The notes under the pieces were generated by a model. The model saw nothing but the letters and a program-made list of their open reading frames with translations, was not told the DNA's origin and searched no databases. Below, piece after piece: positions 36,280-49,389 of a stretch of 64,000 nucleotides of DNA. The translations under genes were made by a program, and so were the position numbers. How positions within the stretch are numbered: position 1 is the stretch's first letter; the number at the start of each line of letters is the position of its first letter. Source of the stretch: Alligator mississippiensis (taxonomy: Eukaryota; Chordata; Crocodylia; Alligatoridae); assembly GCF_030867095.1 (NCBI RefSeq), contig NC_081831.1, positions 67,222,716-67,286,715 on the forward strand, in the 5' to 3' direction.

Positions 36280-39200
36280 ATACCAAAGCCCTGTGGACCC
36301 AGACAAAGCTGTCACCTCGCGGCTGGGGGCCTTGTCTGTGCTTTCAGTGTGAGTGACTTGGGAGCAAAGATTGCACAAAACCATAAATCATTTTAAAAGA
36401 AAAGCCCCTTTGTTCCCCATCTTAGCACAGCTATAAGCGGGAGAGGCTTTTATACAGAAAGAAAATATATCATGCAGCAACTATAGTAGTAGGGGGCAAC
36501 ACTAATTCAGTGACCAAGCTCATTACAAACCACCACACTATCTGTCCTTCCCAGATATTTGGTGCATCGTACTATATCATGGCACATCATATTACAGCAT
36601 ATCTGACTACTCTTGGAGGGCTTCAGTGCAATGTGTTTCTTATGTTATATTTTTTTATGGCAATGAGAGTGGAGCCAGACAGGAAAGAAGCTAATTTCAA
36701 TGGTGACACCTGGAAGGGTAAGGGGCAAAGGTGGCATCCTGGGCCCAAATGCTTGTCCACTATTGGAGACGTTTAATAGCATGGTTTTCATTTATGAGGC
36801 GAATTGTTCTGGTCTTAAGTGAGTTGAAACTGGCTTCCTTTTATATAATGCTACAATTGCTCTTATTAATGGTACTCTTATTATGTGACTGTCTCCAGTG
36901 AAATGTCACTGCTCGAGGAATCAGAGCACTTATTTTGCATAGGCCTAGGAAACCCTGCAGAAGAGGAATCCCAGTGGTCAAATGGCAGTAGGACTAAATG
37001 GTTGAGCAGTGTTACTAGTGTGAGTTTTGCCTGGGTAAAGACTACTGGACTTGCCCTCATAGTCTTTCTTCCTGAGCCAGCCAGCAAGCTGAGGTCTCTG
37101 ACCATGAGAAGGCACCTACAAATCCAACGATGACTTTGACCTGGTAGAAACTCAGTAAGAAGAGTCTCTAGTCGCAAGAGCCTCTCTGAATAGCAGTTTG
37201 ATACGTAAGACACTTTCCCAAAGGGCTATCCTTGTTGTTAACCATTCCCTTCATGACTCTTGTACTGCTGAGCATGGTACCAAGGATTCACTGCAGGAGG
37301 ACACAGCCCTCCTGGGGTGGGTATGGAAGGTAGAGCTGTAGTAGGCTAGTTTTGGGGTTTTTTTTTTTTAAATCACACCCAATTTTGTGTGAGGGACTAA
37401 TAGCCTTTAACCAGCTGTATCATAGGGCTAAGTTCTCCCACAGAGTCGGCCAAGATAGAAGCTTCCTTCCAGCCTTTGCAGGTAGCCTACTAGTTAGGTT
37501 TTGCTTGAACAGAAAGCACCTGTGCCGTTGAGCGAGGTAGCGGATTCTAGGTGTAAAATCAATTCATAATGAGCTCCAGGCCCTTCACTGTTCGCCTGTT
37601 CATTGTTAGCGTTGCAAATTCTGCTCTTGGGTTTCAGCTTTCAGCTTTGTGTTGAGACAACGGCTGAATCCTGGGAAAAGCTGCATTTTCACTCATGCGG
37701 AAGTGACTCCAGGCATCTTGTGAATTTTTTTCTAGTGGGTGAAATGCTTTAGGGCAGAATTACATGAATATTTCTGGAAAATATTGTGAAGATTTGTTCT
37801 GCAGCTTGAAACACCCCACTGGCCCTGTGTGAAAATGAGATGAGCGGTGTCCTGAGGCGGGGAGGGAACACACAAATGAATGTGCCGCTGTGCTAGTTGA
37901 CTGCCATTGGCTTGGTTTCATGTGTCAAATCTTCATATCCAGCGATAGCCCTGAAAAGGCTTGTGACAAACCAGTTTCACATTATGCCAGTATATGCATG
38001 CATTTTGCATAATTTGCATAATTGTACTCTGCAAGTTGAAGAGTTTCTGGATATTCTTTTGGGTGAGGGAAGTATGCATCTGCAGGAGTGTAAAGGTTCA
38101 GCTTTCCCAGACAGCTCAGGCCCTGGACAAGCAAGAATGCTTTTAAAGGCCAGGTACAAACATCACAAAGCCTCTGGGTTCTGCTTGAGTAGCTGCTGGC
38201 AATTACCAGGCCTGAGTCTCTTTGCCCGCTATTTTGACACCCTCGTAACTCCGGTGTCTGCAGTGGAGTTACTCCAGACCTGCAGCAATACAAGCCAGCA
38301 AGAGACTTGCGCTCTTCAGGTGCACAATAATTACGCAAGGTCCCAGATTTTAAAACAAGACATCTTTCTGAAGTCTCACCAGCTGGCAGGGAGGGATGCT
38401 CAGGGTGGAGCCTTGCGAAACCAGCAAAGCCTCCACTGCATGAGCTCCAGGAGGGCCCAGAAAACAGATGTTTAAAATGGAGCAGATAATAAAAGCTGCT
38501 CCTGTGGACTGGATCGTATGCTAGTCAGCAGAACTGTCCCCTCAGAGGTGCGCCGCTCTGAAGTGGGGTATGGCCCCCAGGTAGTCATGTATCCATTTGT
38601 TGGCAGAAGCCCTTTACCTTTTGCAAACTAAAAGAAACATGGGCTGCAACAGCTCCTGTGTGCTTGCCTAAAAAAGGCACAAAGCAGCCCAACTTTCTTG
38701 TAAAGGTGCTAGAAACTGCAAAAATTACAATCCCAGAGATCCAGGTCTCTACCCTGTGGTGTGCAGCTATGCTGGCCTGACAAGAAGGAGCGGTAGGGAG
38801 GGCTCGACTAAGGTCATCGAAGCTGGGGGTGGTTCTGTGGTCTCATTCCCTTCTTGCAAGGCTCTCCCACAGAAACAGAGATAAGTGTTGACTTACTGAT
38901 ACTAATAACTGGTAAATTCAGACAGTGGAGAGGGAGCATTGCCTTGGGCATGCTTCCAGCACAACACCATTGCCTGGCATGTATGAAGGAGTTGGGCATT
39001 TTATGATCAATAGGATTATCTGTGGTTCTGCATTAATTAGTGTTTGGAAATGAGATGTCAGTGTAACAACAGCCTGGGCAGCATTTGCCTATTAGCAGGT
39101 GTTAATGCAAGCTGGGGAATGCCCAGTGGGGTGTGTGACTCACGGAGGCAGCTGACTGCCTTGTTACCCTACCCAACCATATGGAAGATGGAAACAGGCC

Positions 39201-41172
39201 CTGGTAGGGGGAAGAAGCCGGACTTAGCTGGGTGTTGTCTGCTCCTGAAGCCAGACCCCAGGAAGAAGATGAGGTTGGACCAGTAGGGCTGAAATGGCAT
39301 CTTCTCATGGCACTATGCATCTTCTTGTGTCTATGAGGCTAGGGTAAGCAATGGGTTTCCGCTTATAAGAGAAACATCATGCATCAAAGGTATGGGCATC
39401 TCTACAGAACACAAGAGTGTAGAAAAAGTAAGTGTAGTATCAAGCAAGAAAGATTTTTTTGAGAAGAGACAAAATGTTTGGCAATCCTGCCAGTGGAAAG
39501 GCCTCAGGAAGCTGAATGGGTTTGTTCCGACTTTTTTAGAGCGAGACTTTTTTTCGTTTCCGTACGTTCATGCCCTCTGTAGGAAGGCAATGGCTGAGCA
39601 ATGCAGAAACAGAGAGAGGCCAAGCCAGGCTGTAGATGCACTCCTAGGCCTCCCTGTGCTGGGTCTGTTAAAGTGTTCAGTGCTGCCAGTTTGCAAACAC
39701 TCCTGCGTAACCTTTTCTTTGCCTTCATTTGTACCCTGCAAGTGAATTAGACAAGTGGTTACCGCATCTTTGGCCCAAGTGCCACTGTATCTTGGATTGG
39801 GTGAACAAAATCCACACCCAGCCTCACTGGGGCTTTGCTGATGTGATCTCTGCCCCTTCTCTTTTGTGAAGCTCCCTTCCCTCCCCCTCAGTCTTCTCAT
39901 CTACAGACACAATTACAGCACAGAAAATGCCCAGTTTCCCTCCCCTCAGCCAAGCGTAGGCCGATGCTGATTTATGGCTCCCTGGCTCACAGGACCAGTC
40001 ATCTCCAAGGAGAATAATAGATTGAATTTGCTGAGCACAAGGCACAGTAATGTGTCCAGAGTTGGAAAGGAACCACTTTGCTTGGGCTTTAGTTGTTTGT
40101 CTCAATTAAATCCTAATGGTTTCAACATATCCCATTCTCCAGCATAGGCGTGGTAGACATAGCTTTGCTGTAACACAGCTCTCCCTGCCCTAAAAGACAC
40201 ATTTTCATTGGGAAATGCAGAAGGGAGGAGGACAAGACTTCTGTGTGCTAACAGGAGGTGTCTGGGAGCTAAATATCACAAGCAGTGCTCACCGTCTGTT
40301 AAATATTGTGACCGTCTCTCAGCTCCTTGGGGAAAATGGATCAGATCGACAGCAAGTTAGCACAGCTCCATCACCTTCGATGTAGATTTGCACAGCAGAA
40401 GACATAGCCTGATAGAGTCCCCTGCATTTTCAAAGTCAGCACTATAACTATTATGCCATTATAGCAATTGCCACTATAGCGTGAGGAAGCATTTTGTGGG
40501 GCTTCATAGTTCCTCCCTCAGCACGGTTTTTCTCCTGGCATTGCGCTGGTGCAGGAGCACAGGCACGGTACTCTCGTCCACTGCTCCCCGCTGCGTCTGA
40601 GGCTGGATACTTCAGATGGAGGAGCAAATATCCCCATATCCACTGAGGGCCTGATTCACTGCATATGCTGACTTTAATCAAGAGAAAGACGCCCCACAGC
40701 TCTGTGAGAAGGCTCAGGGCCACATCCTTCGCTGATGCATTGTAGCTACATCAATTAAATAGCTGGAGCTTGTGTACTACTTTGGCAGTACTAAGGCAGT
40801 ATGTGGTGCTCCCTGACCCCACCTGGAAAACAGCTTCTTGCGGGAAGCATGTGAATTGAGAGTGCTCATCTTATTTTCACTGAGTGAGTCGCACCCCCTG
40901 CCCCCTTTCCTGCTCTTGTGTTACAGACACAAGTGCTTCCCGATGGGCGCCCTGGGTTCATTAAGTGTATTACCAGCAACTCTTCTCCTAAGTCTGGAGA
41001 AAAGCCCAGTTCTCTATACTGCCCCAGTGCTGGTAAGGTGTCCCTCACAAGAAGGTCTGTTCCCACAAATGCAGACACTCATGACAACACACTGCACCTG
41101 CTTGAATCAAGCCTTGATTCTCAAATAGGCTTCCTTTCCACCTTCTGCTTGCTAAAGGCCTCAGTCACAGCC

Positions 41173-41338
41173 AGGGTGCCCATCATAGAGGACAGTCCTC
41201 TATCGATACAAAACCAATGCCTTTATGTCCTCTATTTTTCTCTTCAAGAGTAAAATAGAGGACATAAAGGCAGCCGGTCTTGTATCAATAGAGAACAGAG
41301 TAGCAGAAAACTGGACTGTCCTCTATGACGGCTGCCCT
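41173..41338. mobile_element. Hairpin MITE in CAPN6 3' region
   Basis: The whole element is an inverted repeat. The outer arms are AGGGTGCCCATCATAGAGGA and the complement of TCCTCTATGACGGCTGCCCT. The inner arms GCCTTTATGTCCTCTATTTT and AAAATAGAGGACATAAAGGC are perfect complements around a loop of about 13 bases. About 25 extra bases sit on one arm. It is a fold-back MITE and would form a strong RNA stem if transcribed. Confidence 0.85.
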
Positions 41339-41698
41339 AGTCATGGCCCTCTAGGGTCAATGAACTTTGGTGAGCATTTAGTTAGGTCCCACAGCAGCAT
41401 GGGTTGAAGTTTTCAGAGGTTTTTAAGCATGTCTAACAGAAGCAAGGAGAGCCTCTGAAAATCAGCCCCCCCCAATCACCAGAAGTACTTTAAACCAATC
41501 ACCCTAAACTAACGCCCCCACCCTTTGAAAATAGTAGGCGTTAGATGTCACTTGAATGCAATGGGACTGTGATTCTCAGCTGGGCTCACACCTGCTGGAT
41601 GGATTTCAACTCTTGCACTATTGTTTTTCATACTGTATAAGCATTTTGCAGCACTGGTACTTTTATATTGTGGGAGATAATCTATGTACTTCCTAGAG

Positions 41699-41704
41699 AA
41701 TAAA
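41699..41704 (+). terminator. CAPN6: Candidate CAPN6 poly(A) signal
   Basis: AATAAA followed by a T-rich and then TG-rich region about 20-50 bases downstream. It is the last strong signal before the CR1-rich intergenic DNA. A proximal alternative is AATAAA at 38488. Confidence 0.5.
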
Positions 41705-42417
41705 CTTTTTTTATTACGTTATCTGCACTGTTGTCATTTGCGTTAGTGTAACTGGGGATGATAAAAACAAAACAAAACAGGTAAGTTGAGCTAAGGAAAG
41801 GAAGCTTCCACAGTGAGAGTCTTCAGGTCAGAAACTAGAAATTAAAACTAGTTTAAAAGGCTAGGGTGAGCACTCAGTTGTCATGACCCAACTAGTCCAC
41901 AAGGTGGCAATGCTGCTCTACTGGTCTCAGAAACCCTTTTTTCTTCCTTTTGCTTTTGCTTTAGGGCGGTCTAATCACTTTACAAACAAAACCGGTACAT
42001 CACTCTTCCTTGTAGTAATGCATCAGTTGCTCTGTCCATGACGGTGTTTCTCAGCTAAAGAGGAGACGCACACACCTTTTACCCCCTCGCCATCAGATAA
42101 GAGCTAAAGTGAGCCTTAAACTTTGGGATGTTTGACCCTGCGTGGGCATGCCCTATTGGCGGCAGTGGTCCCTGATGCCACCCCCAAAAAAGCAGATAAC
42201 TGAAACCAGCCCTCTTCCTTCAAGTCTACTTTTCTGGAGGCAACTTTCTGTATGCAAAAGGGGAGCTTTACTGCTGGCTCAAGGGTGGGGGCGTGGGGGA
42301 GCAGGAATCCCTGGCGTGTTGGTTCAGCTTGCTTTCCCGGCTGGCTCCGATTCTGATTTTTTCAAGCCCAGTCCAAAGGGCCAATGCTTGTCTCAGCCAA
42401 GCTGGGTAAACCAAGCA

Positions 42418-43592
42418 TAACTACATTGACATAGTCTTTCTAGACTTTAAGAAGGCCTTTGACACTGTCTCTCATCCCATCTTCATCAAGAAATTAAGTG
42501 ACTGCAGCATTGATGCCTGCACAGTTGGATGGGTAAAAAAACTGGCTGATGGGGCGCATCCAGAGAGTAGTGGTGGATGGGTTGTACTCAACCTGTGGAG
42601 ATGTGAGCAGTGGGTTACCCCAGGGCTCGGTCCTCGGGCCTGCACTTTTTAACATCTTCATCAGTGACTTGGACAAGGGGGTGGAAAGCACGCTGTCCAA
42701 ATTTGCTGATGACACTAAGATGTGGGGCGAGGTGGACACACTTGAAGGGAGAGAGAGGCTGCAACTAGATTTAGACAGACTACAAAAGTGGGCAGACGAG
42801 AATAGGATGGGGTTCAACATAGATAAATGCAGGGTGCTGCACCTTGGGAGAAGGAATCCATAGCATACATACAGGCTGGGGAGTTCCCCTCTTGAAAGCA
42901 CAGAGGCGGAACGGGATCTTGGAGTCATTACTGACTCCAAGATGAACATGAGCCGCCAATGCCAGACTGCAGCCAGCAAGGCCAGCCATACCTTGTCATG
43001 CATCCAAAGGTGCATCTCAAGCCGGTCCAGAGAGGTGATACTCCCCCTCTATGAGAATTTGTCAGACCACAGTTGGAGTGCTGCGTCCAGTACTGGGCAC
43101 CGCACTTCAAAGGGGATGTGGCCAGCCTGGAAAGGGTTCAGAGGAGGGCCACCTGCTTGGTGAGAGGGCAGCAGGACAGGCCCTACGAGGGGAGACTGAG
43201 GGACCTGAACCTGTTCAGCCTCAGCAAGAGGAGGCTGAGGGGGGACCTGGTGGCTGCCTACAAACTCATCAGGGGAGATCAACAGCAAATAGGTAGAGCC
43301 CTTTTCTCCCCAGCACCACCTGGGGTGATGAGGAACAATGGTACTAAGCTGATGGAGAATAGGTTTAGGTTAGAGATCAGAAGGCAATATTTTACAGTTA
43401 GGGTGGCCAAAATCTGGAACCAACTTCCCAGGGAAGTGGTCCTCGCCCTTACCTTGGGCAAATTCAAGAGGAGGTTGGACGATCACCTGTCTGGGGTCTT
43501 GTGAACCCAGCATTCATTCCTGCCTGTGGCAGGGGGTCAGGCTAGATGATCTGTTCAGTTCCCTCCTGACCCTAGCTACTATGAAACTATGA
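42418..43592 (+). mobile_element. CR1 LINE, 5'-truncated, with reverse transcriptase remnant
   Basis: The sequence translates as YIDIVFLDFKKAFDTVSH, then [20 protein letters not shown] and [13 protein letters not shown]. These are reverse-transcriptase blocks, with FADD as the catalytic motif. They are followed by the CR1 C-terminal stretch (LEYC-type, QRRATCLVRG, KRRLRGDLVAAYKLIRGD). The frame is broken by shifts and by a stop after GRRNP (about 42861), so it is dead. The 3' end is the CR1 terminus CTAGCTACTATGAAACTATGA. The 5' end starts inside the RT domain, the usual CR1 truncation. Confidence 0.93.
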
Positions 43593-45688
43593 CATCAGTG
43601 GGGTTTCCTTCCCTACTCTGGCACATAGAGGAGGGTAGAAAACAGACACCCCCCTTCCCTCTTTTCCTGGCATTCAGTGGTAGCTTGCTTCCTTACTGAC
43701 GTGTAGCTTTGCATTTCCCACTCTATTCCTAATGGAGCATGAAACAAACTCCACCACAAGAACCCTGACCACACAGGGTATCTACACCAACCCTGCTCCC
43801 CCATGCTCAGCCCACCCAAACCCACCTCCTTCCAGCTGCCAGGTCACCAAGAACAAGCACCCGGCCTCTCCTCCAGGATGCAGACTCTCTCACCACAGCT
43901 AGACACGAAAATCCAGGTGGTGGCCGAGCGCTGAGGCAAGTTCAAAGCAGCTCAGAGTCTGACTTCCTACCTAACAATGGACTTGCAGAGATGTAGTTAG
44001 CTGTGTTAGTCCGAAGGCAAGGTAGACTTGCATCCTAGACTAAGTGAAGTAGATTTGCTGCAGTACAGCTACTGCAGAAAGAAGTCCTTTCACAGTGTCT
44101 AATGGAAGTGAGCTTCAGCTCATAATCACTTGTGCCATATATCTACCTTAGTTAGTCTAGAAGATACAAGTCTACCCTACTTTCTAATGGACTTGCACAC
44201 AGCAAAACTGCTTCAGAGTTTCATTTATTATTACAAGTGCCCGGTGCTTCCCAGGCTAAAACTCCATTCTCTGTTCCTAATAATTTTGGCAAACCTTAGG
44301 CAGAAATTTTACACATCAGCTATGAAAGGCATAGAAACAAACCATCCCGATGCACAGGAAGATACCAAGTATGGCAGAAGATCAGCTTGGCTTAGCAAGG
44401 AACTCTTCAGTGAGCTAAGCCATAAAAAGGAAGCTTACAGAAGTGGAAACTTGGATGAACAACTAAGGAGGAGTACAAGAGTATTGCTTAGGAATTCAGG
44501 GATGAAATCAGGAAGGTCAGACCACAACTGAAGTTACAGCTAGCAAGGGATGTAAAGGGTAACAAGAAGGGTTTCTCCAAGTATGTCAGCAACAAGAGGA
44601 GGATCAGGGAAAGTGTGGGTCCTTTACTAAATGGGGGAGGCAACTTAGTGACAGATGATGTGGAAAAGGTTGAAGTACTCAACGCCTCTTTTTCCTCAGT
44701 CTTCACAAGCAAGATCAGCTCCTACACTACTGCACCTGGCAACACAGTTTGGGCAGGGGGTGAGCAGCCAGAAGTGGTGACAGAACAAGTTAGGCATTAT
44801 TTAGAAAAGCTGGATGTGTACAAGTCCCTGGGGCTGGATGCAATGCACCTGAGGGTGCTGAGGGAGTTGGCTGATGTGATTGCAGAGCTGCTGGCCATCA
44901 TCTTTGAAAAACTCATGGCAATTTGGAGAAGTCTCGGATGATTAAAAAAGAGCAAATATAGTGCTCTATATAGAGCAAATATAGGAAAGCTAAGGAAGTA
45001 CGGGTTGGGTGAATAGGCTGTAAGGTGGATAGCAAACTGACTAAATCATTGGGCTCAGAGGATAGTAAGCAATGGCTTGATGTCTATTTGGCAGCTGATA
45101 TCAAGCGGAGTGCCTCAGAGGTTGATCCTGGGACTGGTTTTGTTCAATACCACCAATGACCTGGAAGATGGGATGGAGTGCAACCTCGACAAATAGGAGG
45201 ATTAGACTAAAAGAAGTCTCCTGAGGTTCAATAAAGACAAGTGCAAAGTCCTGCACTGGGAACAGAACAATCCCATGCACCAGTACGGGCTGGGGACTGA
45301 CTGGCTAAGCAGCAGCTCTGCTGAAAAGGACCTGGGGGTTACAGCAGACAAGCTGGATATGAGGCAACAGTGTGCTCTTGTTGAGAAGAAGGTTAATTTT
45401 TCTAATTCTAAGGCTAATTGTGGGCTGCATTAGTAAGACACCCCACCCCCCAGAAAGGATGTAGACAAATTAGAAAGTGTCCAGCGAAGGGCAAGAAAAA
45501 TTGTTAGGGGCCTGGGGGACATGACGTATGAGGAGAGGCTGAGGGAACTGGGCTTATTTAGTCTGGAGAAGAGAAGACGGACGGGGGATTTAACAGCAGC
45601 CCTCACCTACCTGAGGGAGGGGTCCAAAGAGACTGGAGCTGGACTGTTCTCAATGGTGGCCGATGACAGAATAAGGAGCATCAGTCTC

Positions 45689-46806
45689 TGTGGCAGGCCA
45701 GTAGGGGGCACTTCTGCACCAAGCCACCCACCTGACTGCGCCCGACCACCTACCAAGCTCCGAATGTCTCTCCTGGGGCGCCTATGACTGGCCAACCCCC
45801 TTCCTGGGGCACACCCACAAGCCTGGGATAACCGCCACCACTGCCACCCAGGGTCTGGTCGTTGCCCGGCCCTGTGCCCCCCAAGGTGCACAGGCCGTAT
45901 AGACCTTGAGGTCACTTGACCCCCTGCAAGATCTTGGAGTGCTTCTTTAACCTGAAGCACAGAAAGTACCCTCCCTTAGTCATCCAAGCCAAGGGAATAC
46001 AAAGGCATGCCCATCCCCTCTCAGACATGTACCACAAAGCATGTTATAGCACAGGGGTGGGCAAACTGCGGCCCGCGGGCTGGATACTGCCTGCCAGTCC
46101 AGTCTATCCATGGGGCCATGGGGCCCCTGAAAAATTTAGAAAATTAATCTTGATCTGCCCCTGGCTGCCTGTCATGCAGCCCTTGATGGCTTGCCAAAAC
46201 TCAGTAAGGCGGCCCTCTGCCCAAAATAATTGCCTGCCCCTGTATAGCAGATAGCTTTATTGGGTACAGAGGGTAGGTTTGGGGAAGGGTATGAATCAGA
46301 GAAGTATCAACAGAATACCCAGAGCAAAGAAAACCAGCCTGATAGCCATTTAGTATGCTTCTAAATCATTGTAAGCTACCTTTCTAGTTAAGTTTCTGGT
46401 CATTTACTCACGTCAGCGTCCCAGAAGAGAGTGAGGGTTGCAGAGGTCCCAGTTGTTGTGCAAACGTCCCAACATGGTTTTGCCTCTTCCTGGAGAGCCT
46501 CTCAAGTGGCTCCCCTGCCCTCACCCTCCAGACTCAATCAGGGGCAGGGTTGCTTAAGGCCGACCAACCAATTTGAAAAGCATCACACCTTGACCTAGAC
46601 CCCAGCCAACGCCTGCCCTCCTAGGCTAAAGGCAAGAGGTTTAACAATAGACCTGGCCACAGAGGAAGAAAGATTCCCCACTCCCATGGGGATCCCCTAG
46701 GCAACCAGGTGGTTGCCTAGCAACTGGGTTGATAGACACGAGTGAAAGAAGAGGCTGGGAACAGGCAACCCAAAAAGTACGGAGGCTGGTAGGGGGGTCT
46801 TTCACC
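45689..46806. mobile_element. 1.1-kb insertion in CR1, possibly a solo LTR
   Basis: It interrupts a CR1 3' region exactly between two copies of GTCTC (45684-45688 and 46807-46811), which together look like a 5-bp target duplication. The insert begins TGTGGCAGGCC and ends TCTTTCACC. TG...CA ends and a 5-bp duplication would fit a solo LTR, but the CA lies two bases short of the edge, so the class is uncertain. It carries the complete MITE 46052-46242. No coding motifs were recognised. Confidence 0.6.
46052..46242. mobile_element. hAT-like MITE nested in LTR-like insertion
   Basis: The ends CAGGGGTGGGCAAACTGCGG and AATTGCCTGCCCCTG are inverted repeats. TATAGCA lies directly on both sides (46045-46051 and 46243-46249). 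191 bp, with the GGCCCGCGGGCTGGAT block common in this element type. A related fragment is at 2459-2526. Confidence 0.87.
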
Positions 46807-49389
46807 GTCTCAAACTGCAGCAAAGGAAGTTTAGGTTAAATATGAGGAAAAACTCTCACCAGGAGGGTAGCAAAACATTGGAACAGGCTACCCAGAGAGG
46901 TGGTGGAACCTCCATCTTTGGAGGTTTTTAAGACCTAGACAGACAAAGCTTTGGCTGGAATGATCTAGTTGGGGATGGTACTGGTTTGAGCAGGGAACTG
47001 GACTAAATGGCCTCCTGAGGTCCCATCCAGCCCTAATGTCCTATGATTCTATGACTTACACTTTTCTCACTTTGTGAATTGTTAATGGCATCATTTGGAA
47101 CAATGCTCCCTGCAATTTGGCTTTCAGTTGAAACCATAGCAAGACCCAACTGAAATTGAGTCTTGGAAGAACACAAGCTCATCTTTGTAAGTTTAAGTTT
47201 CAAAAATTCCCCAATTGCAACAGGTACAGACAAAGTTAACAGAATCCTGAGTTTCATGGTTACGTTTGGAAACAAGGGCAAAAGCTTATTTTTGCACAGA
47301 AATGCCAATGCTGTGTTTTGGAAGCATTCCAGTTCCAGCTGCCTGCCAAAAACTTGAAGTTGCATGCAAAAATCCAGGACATTTACGTCAAAGGATGTCT
47401 CTTCCCCAGGCGTTCTGTCTTCTACCACTTTGCTTAAAGCAGTGCATCAGTGGTATAATGCTCTGTGCAGCATCTTCAGTGCTTCCAAGAGATTGTACAA
47501 GAAACTGAACAGCCTACGGTGCTCCTTACATTGGAAAAACTCTTTCAGCAAGTGGCTCTATCCATGTCTCCATGGTAAACTTACCATGCTCCACATCCTC
47601 AAGTCCCAGCACTGCTCCACGCAGGTGTTTCCTAACCTGGAAATAGTGCAACCATTCTGTGGAGAATGATAAAAATCAAAGAATGTTTCCAAACCACCTT
47701 GCCAATACTCAATCAGAGCATGAATTTGCCATTATTTCTCTTTATCAATCCTACAAATTAATTTCAGTCTAATTTCCAAGACAAACGCTCTATATAGGAT
47801 AGTTGTTCATGCAAACTATTGCTTACTTCTGTTTCTCTAGGACATTCATTTTGTTTTCCAGTCTCAAATAAGCATGCCAAGTAAAAGCAAAATCTCTAGA
47901 AGTAAATAGCAGCAGAAGAAATAAACAGGATTGTAAAAGCCAATCTCACTTTATACATTCTCCTTTGGAAACCTGGCATGAAAAGTGGGAAGCTAAAAAC
48001 TCCTTTCCATTGCTATACGAAGGAAAACCCTTACTATTTGTTTGAAATGGCCCAGGATTCGCAAACAAAAAAGTGAACTCTCTTCTCATCTACTCACCAT
48101 TTGGAAAGATCTTTCAGAACATCAATGCTCAGAGTTTTTTCCTCTGCTAATTCCTGCATATTCCTTGAACAACTGTGTAATCATAAAAGTTGCTTGTGCA
48201 CAAACAGCTACAGCCACAAATGACACCCCCTCACTGGTGACATTTGCTTTTATGCTTTCTTCTTTCAAGCCTGTCGGAATACTCCAAAGCAAGAAGACTC
48301 TTCTTGTTAGGAAAGCTATTTTCACAGGTAGACACACAGGCGTGTTGGTTGGGTGAACATACATGACTGGACAATTCCAGTGCATCAGCTGGAAGTAAAG
48401 CAGTTTTGCATTGTAGACTTTCTTCCAGTGTTTCGTTTGCAATGCTCAACTGCAGAAAAAATGTTTGTTTTCATAGAAGACCATCAATATCGCTTCCAGC
48501 TTTGGTCATGCCGATCCACCCGATCACTGAAGACTGCTAGCCAAAGAGACCAACCGACCAAACCATCCAATATGAATTTCTCATTCAATCTGAAAGCACC
48601 GCTTTGCATCTGCTGTTGCCTGACAGCACATTCTGTGACATTACCAGTTTGCCAAGTTTAATGGAAAACAATTATTGCCAGTGAACGTTTTTTATTTCTG
48701 AATTTGCTTTTCAATCCCCTTTAATTTCTCCCCAAGGTACACGGCTGCCAACTTGACCTACCTGTAAGGCTGACCCAGCACAAAATGAGTATGTGCAAAG
48801 AGGTGAGATAGGGTTCCAGGGGCATTTCTTCTCTTTTCAGTGCTCAGCTGTTCTTTTGCCATCATTTTTTTCAGCTGTGTTCTTTAACATCATTTTTCTT
48901 TGTATAACAACATGAATGATCTGAGAGGACATTTTTTATGATTTTTGGGAAAAGGAAGGTTGAGTAATCTCTATTTGTATAATGTGTCACTTTCATTTCC
49001 AGTGTTTTATGATTATATACAGTAACATGGGCAAAGTACAAGATGTTGAAAACAACATCAGGTGAAGCATCTGAATGAGTGGGGGGCACTGAAATAGCTG
49101 TCAGCCTATCTTGGTAACGCCAGGAAATACAGGAACTCCAGAATCCAGATGGGAAAGGATAAACAGGCAGAAAGGCTCATCAATGCCGGACAGCAGGTGA
49201 CTATGGGTAATTGACTGTTTTGCATGAATGTAAATAGCCAACATTAATAGAGGGCAACAAAAAGTGATATTTGTGGATGTCTGCAGAGATCTCTGGGAAG
49301 TATGAACTACTTTATGCATCTCAAGGAGATGTTAACTGGAAAACCCAAGATGCTGGAAGAATCTGGCAACCAGTCCCACTAAGGACTCC

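Larger units (their letters stand above)
36280..41722 (+). other. CAPN6: Probable CAPN6 3' UTR
   Basis: Sequence after the stop codon without recognised exons. Two poly(A) signals are candidates: AATAAA at 38488-38493 and AATAAA at 41699-41704. The second is followed by a T-rich/GT-rich stretch (TTTTTTTATTACG...TGTTGTCATTTGCG) typical of a cleavage region and is the better one. A long UTR is therefore inferred but not proven. The 192-codon frame at 37897-38475 has no recognisable domain. A long hairpin element lies at 41173-41338. Confidence 0.45.
44310..47054 (+). mobile_element. CR1 LINE, old and interrupted
   Basis: 44310-45688 carries CR1 ORF2 pieces: RSAWLSKELFSEL..KKEAYR, the RT approach KSLGLDAMHLRVLREL, and the C-terminal TYEERLRELGLFSLEKRRRTG. 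Internal deletions and frameshifts are present. The CR1 3' UTR resumes at 46807 (GTCTCAAACTGCAG...GGTTTAGG-like) and ends in CCTATGATTCTATGAC at 47054. The gap 45689-46806 is a later insertion. It is a different CR1 subfamily from the copy at 42418, judging by the 3' tail. Confidence 0.88.

Noticed and set aside
37897..38475. 192-codon open frame on +, longest in the window
   Set aside because: It lies in the inferred CAPN6 3' UTR, has no recognisable domain, no splice context and overlapping frames on the other strand; chance is the simplest explanation.
42494..43015. 173-codon minus-strand frame
   Set aside because: Antisense shadow of the CR1 reverse-transcriptase region.
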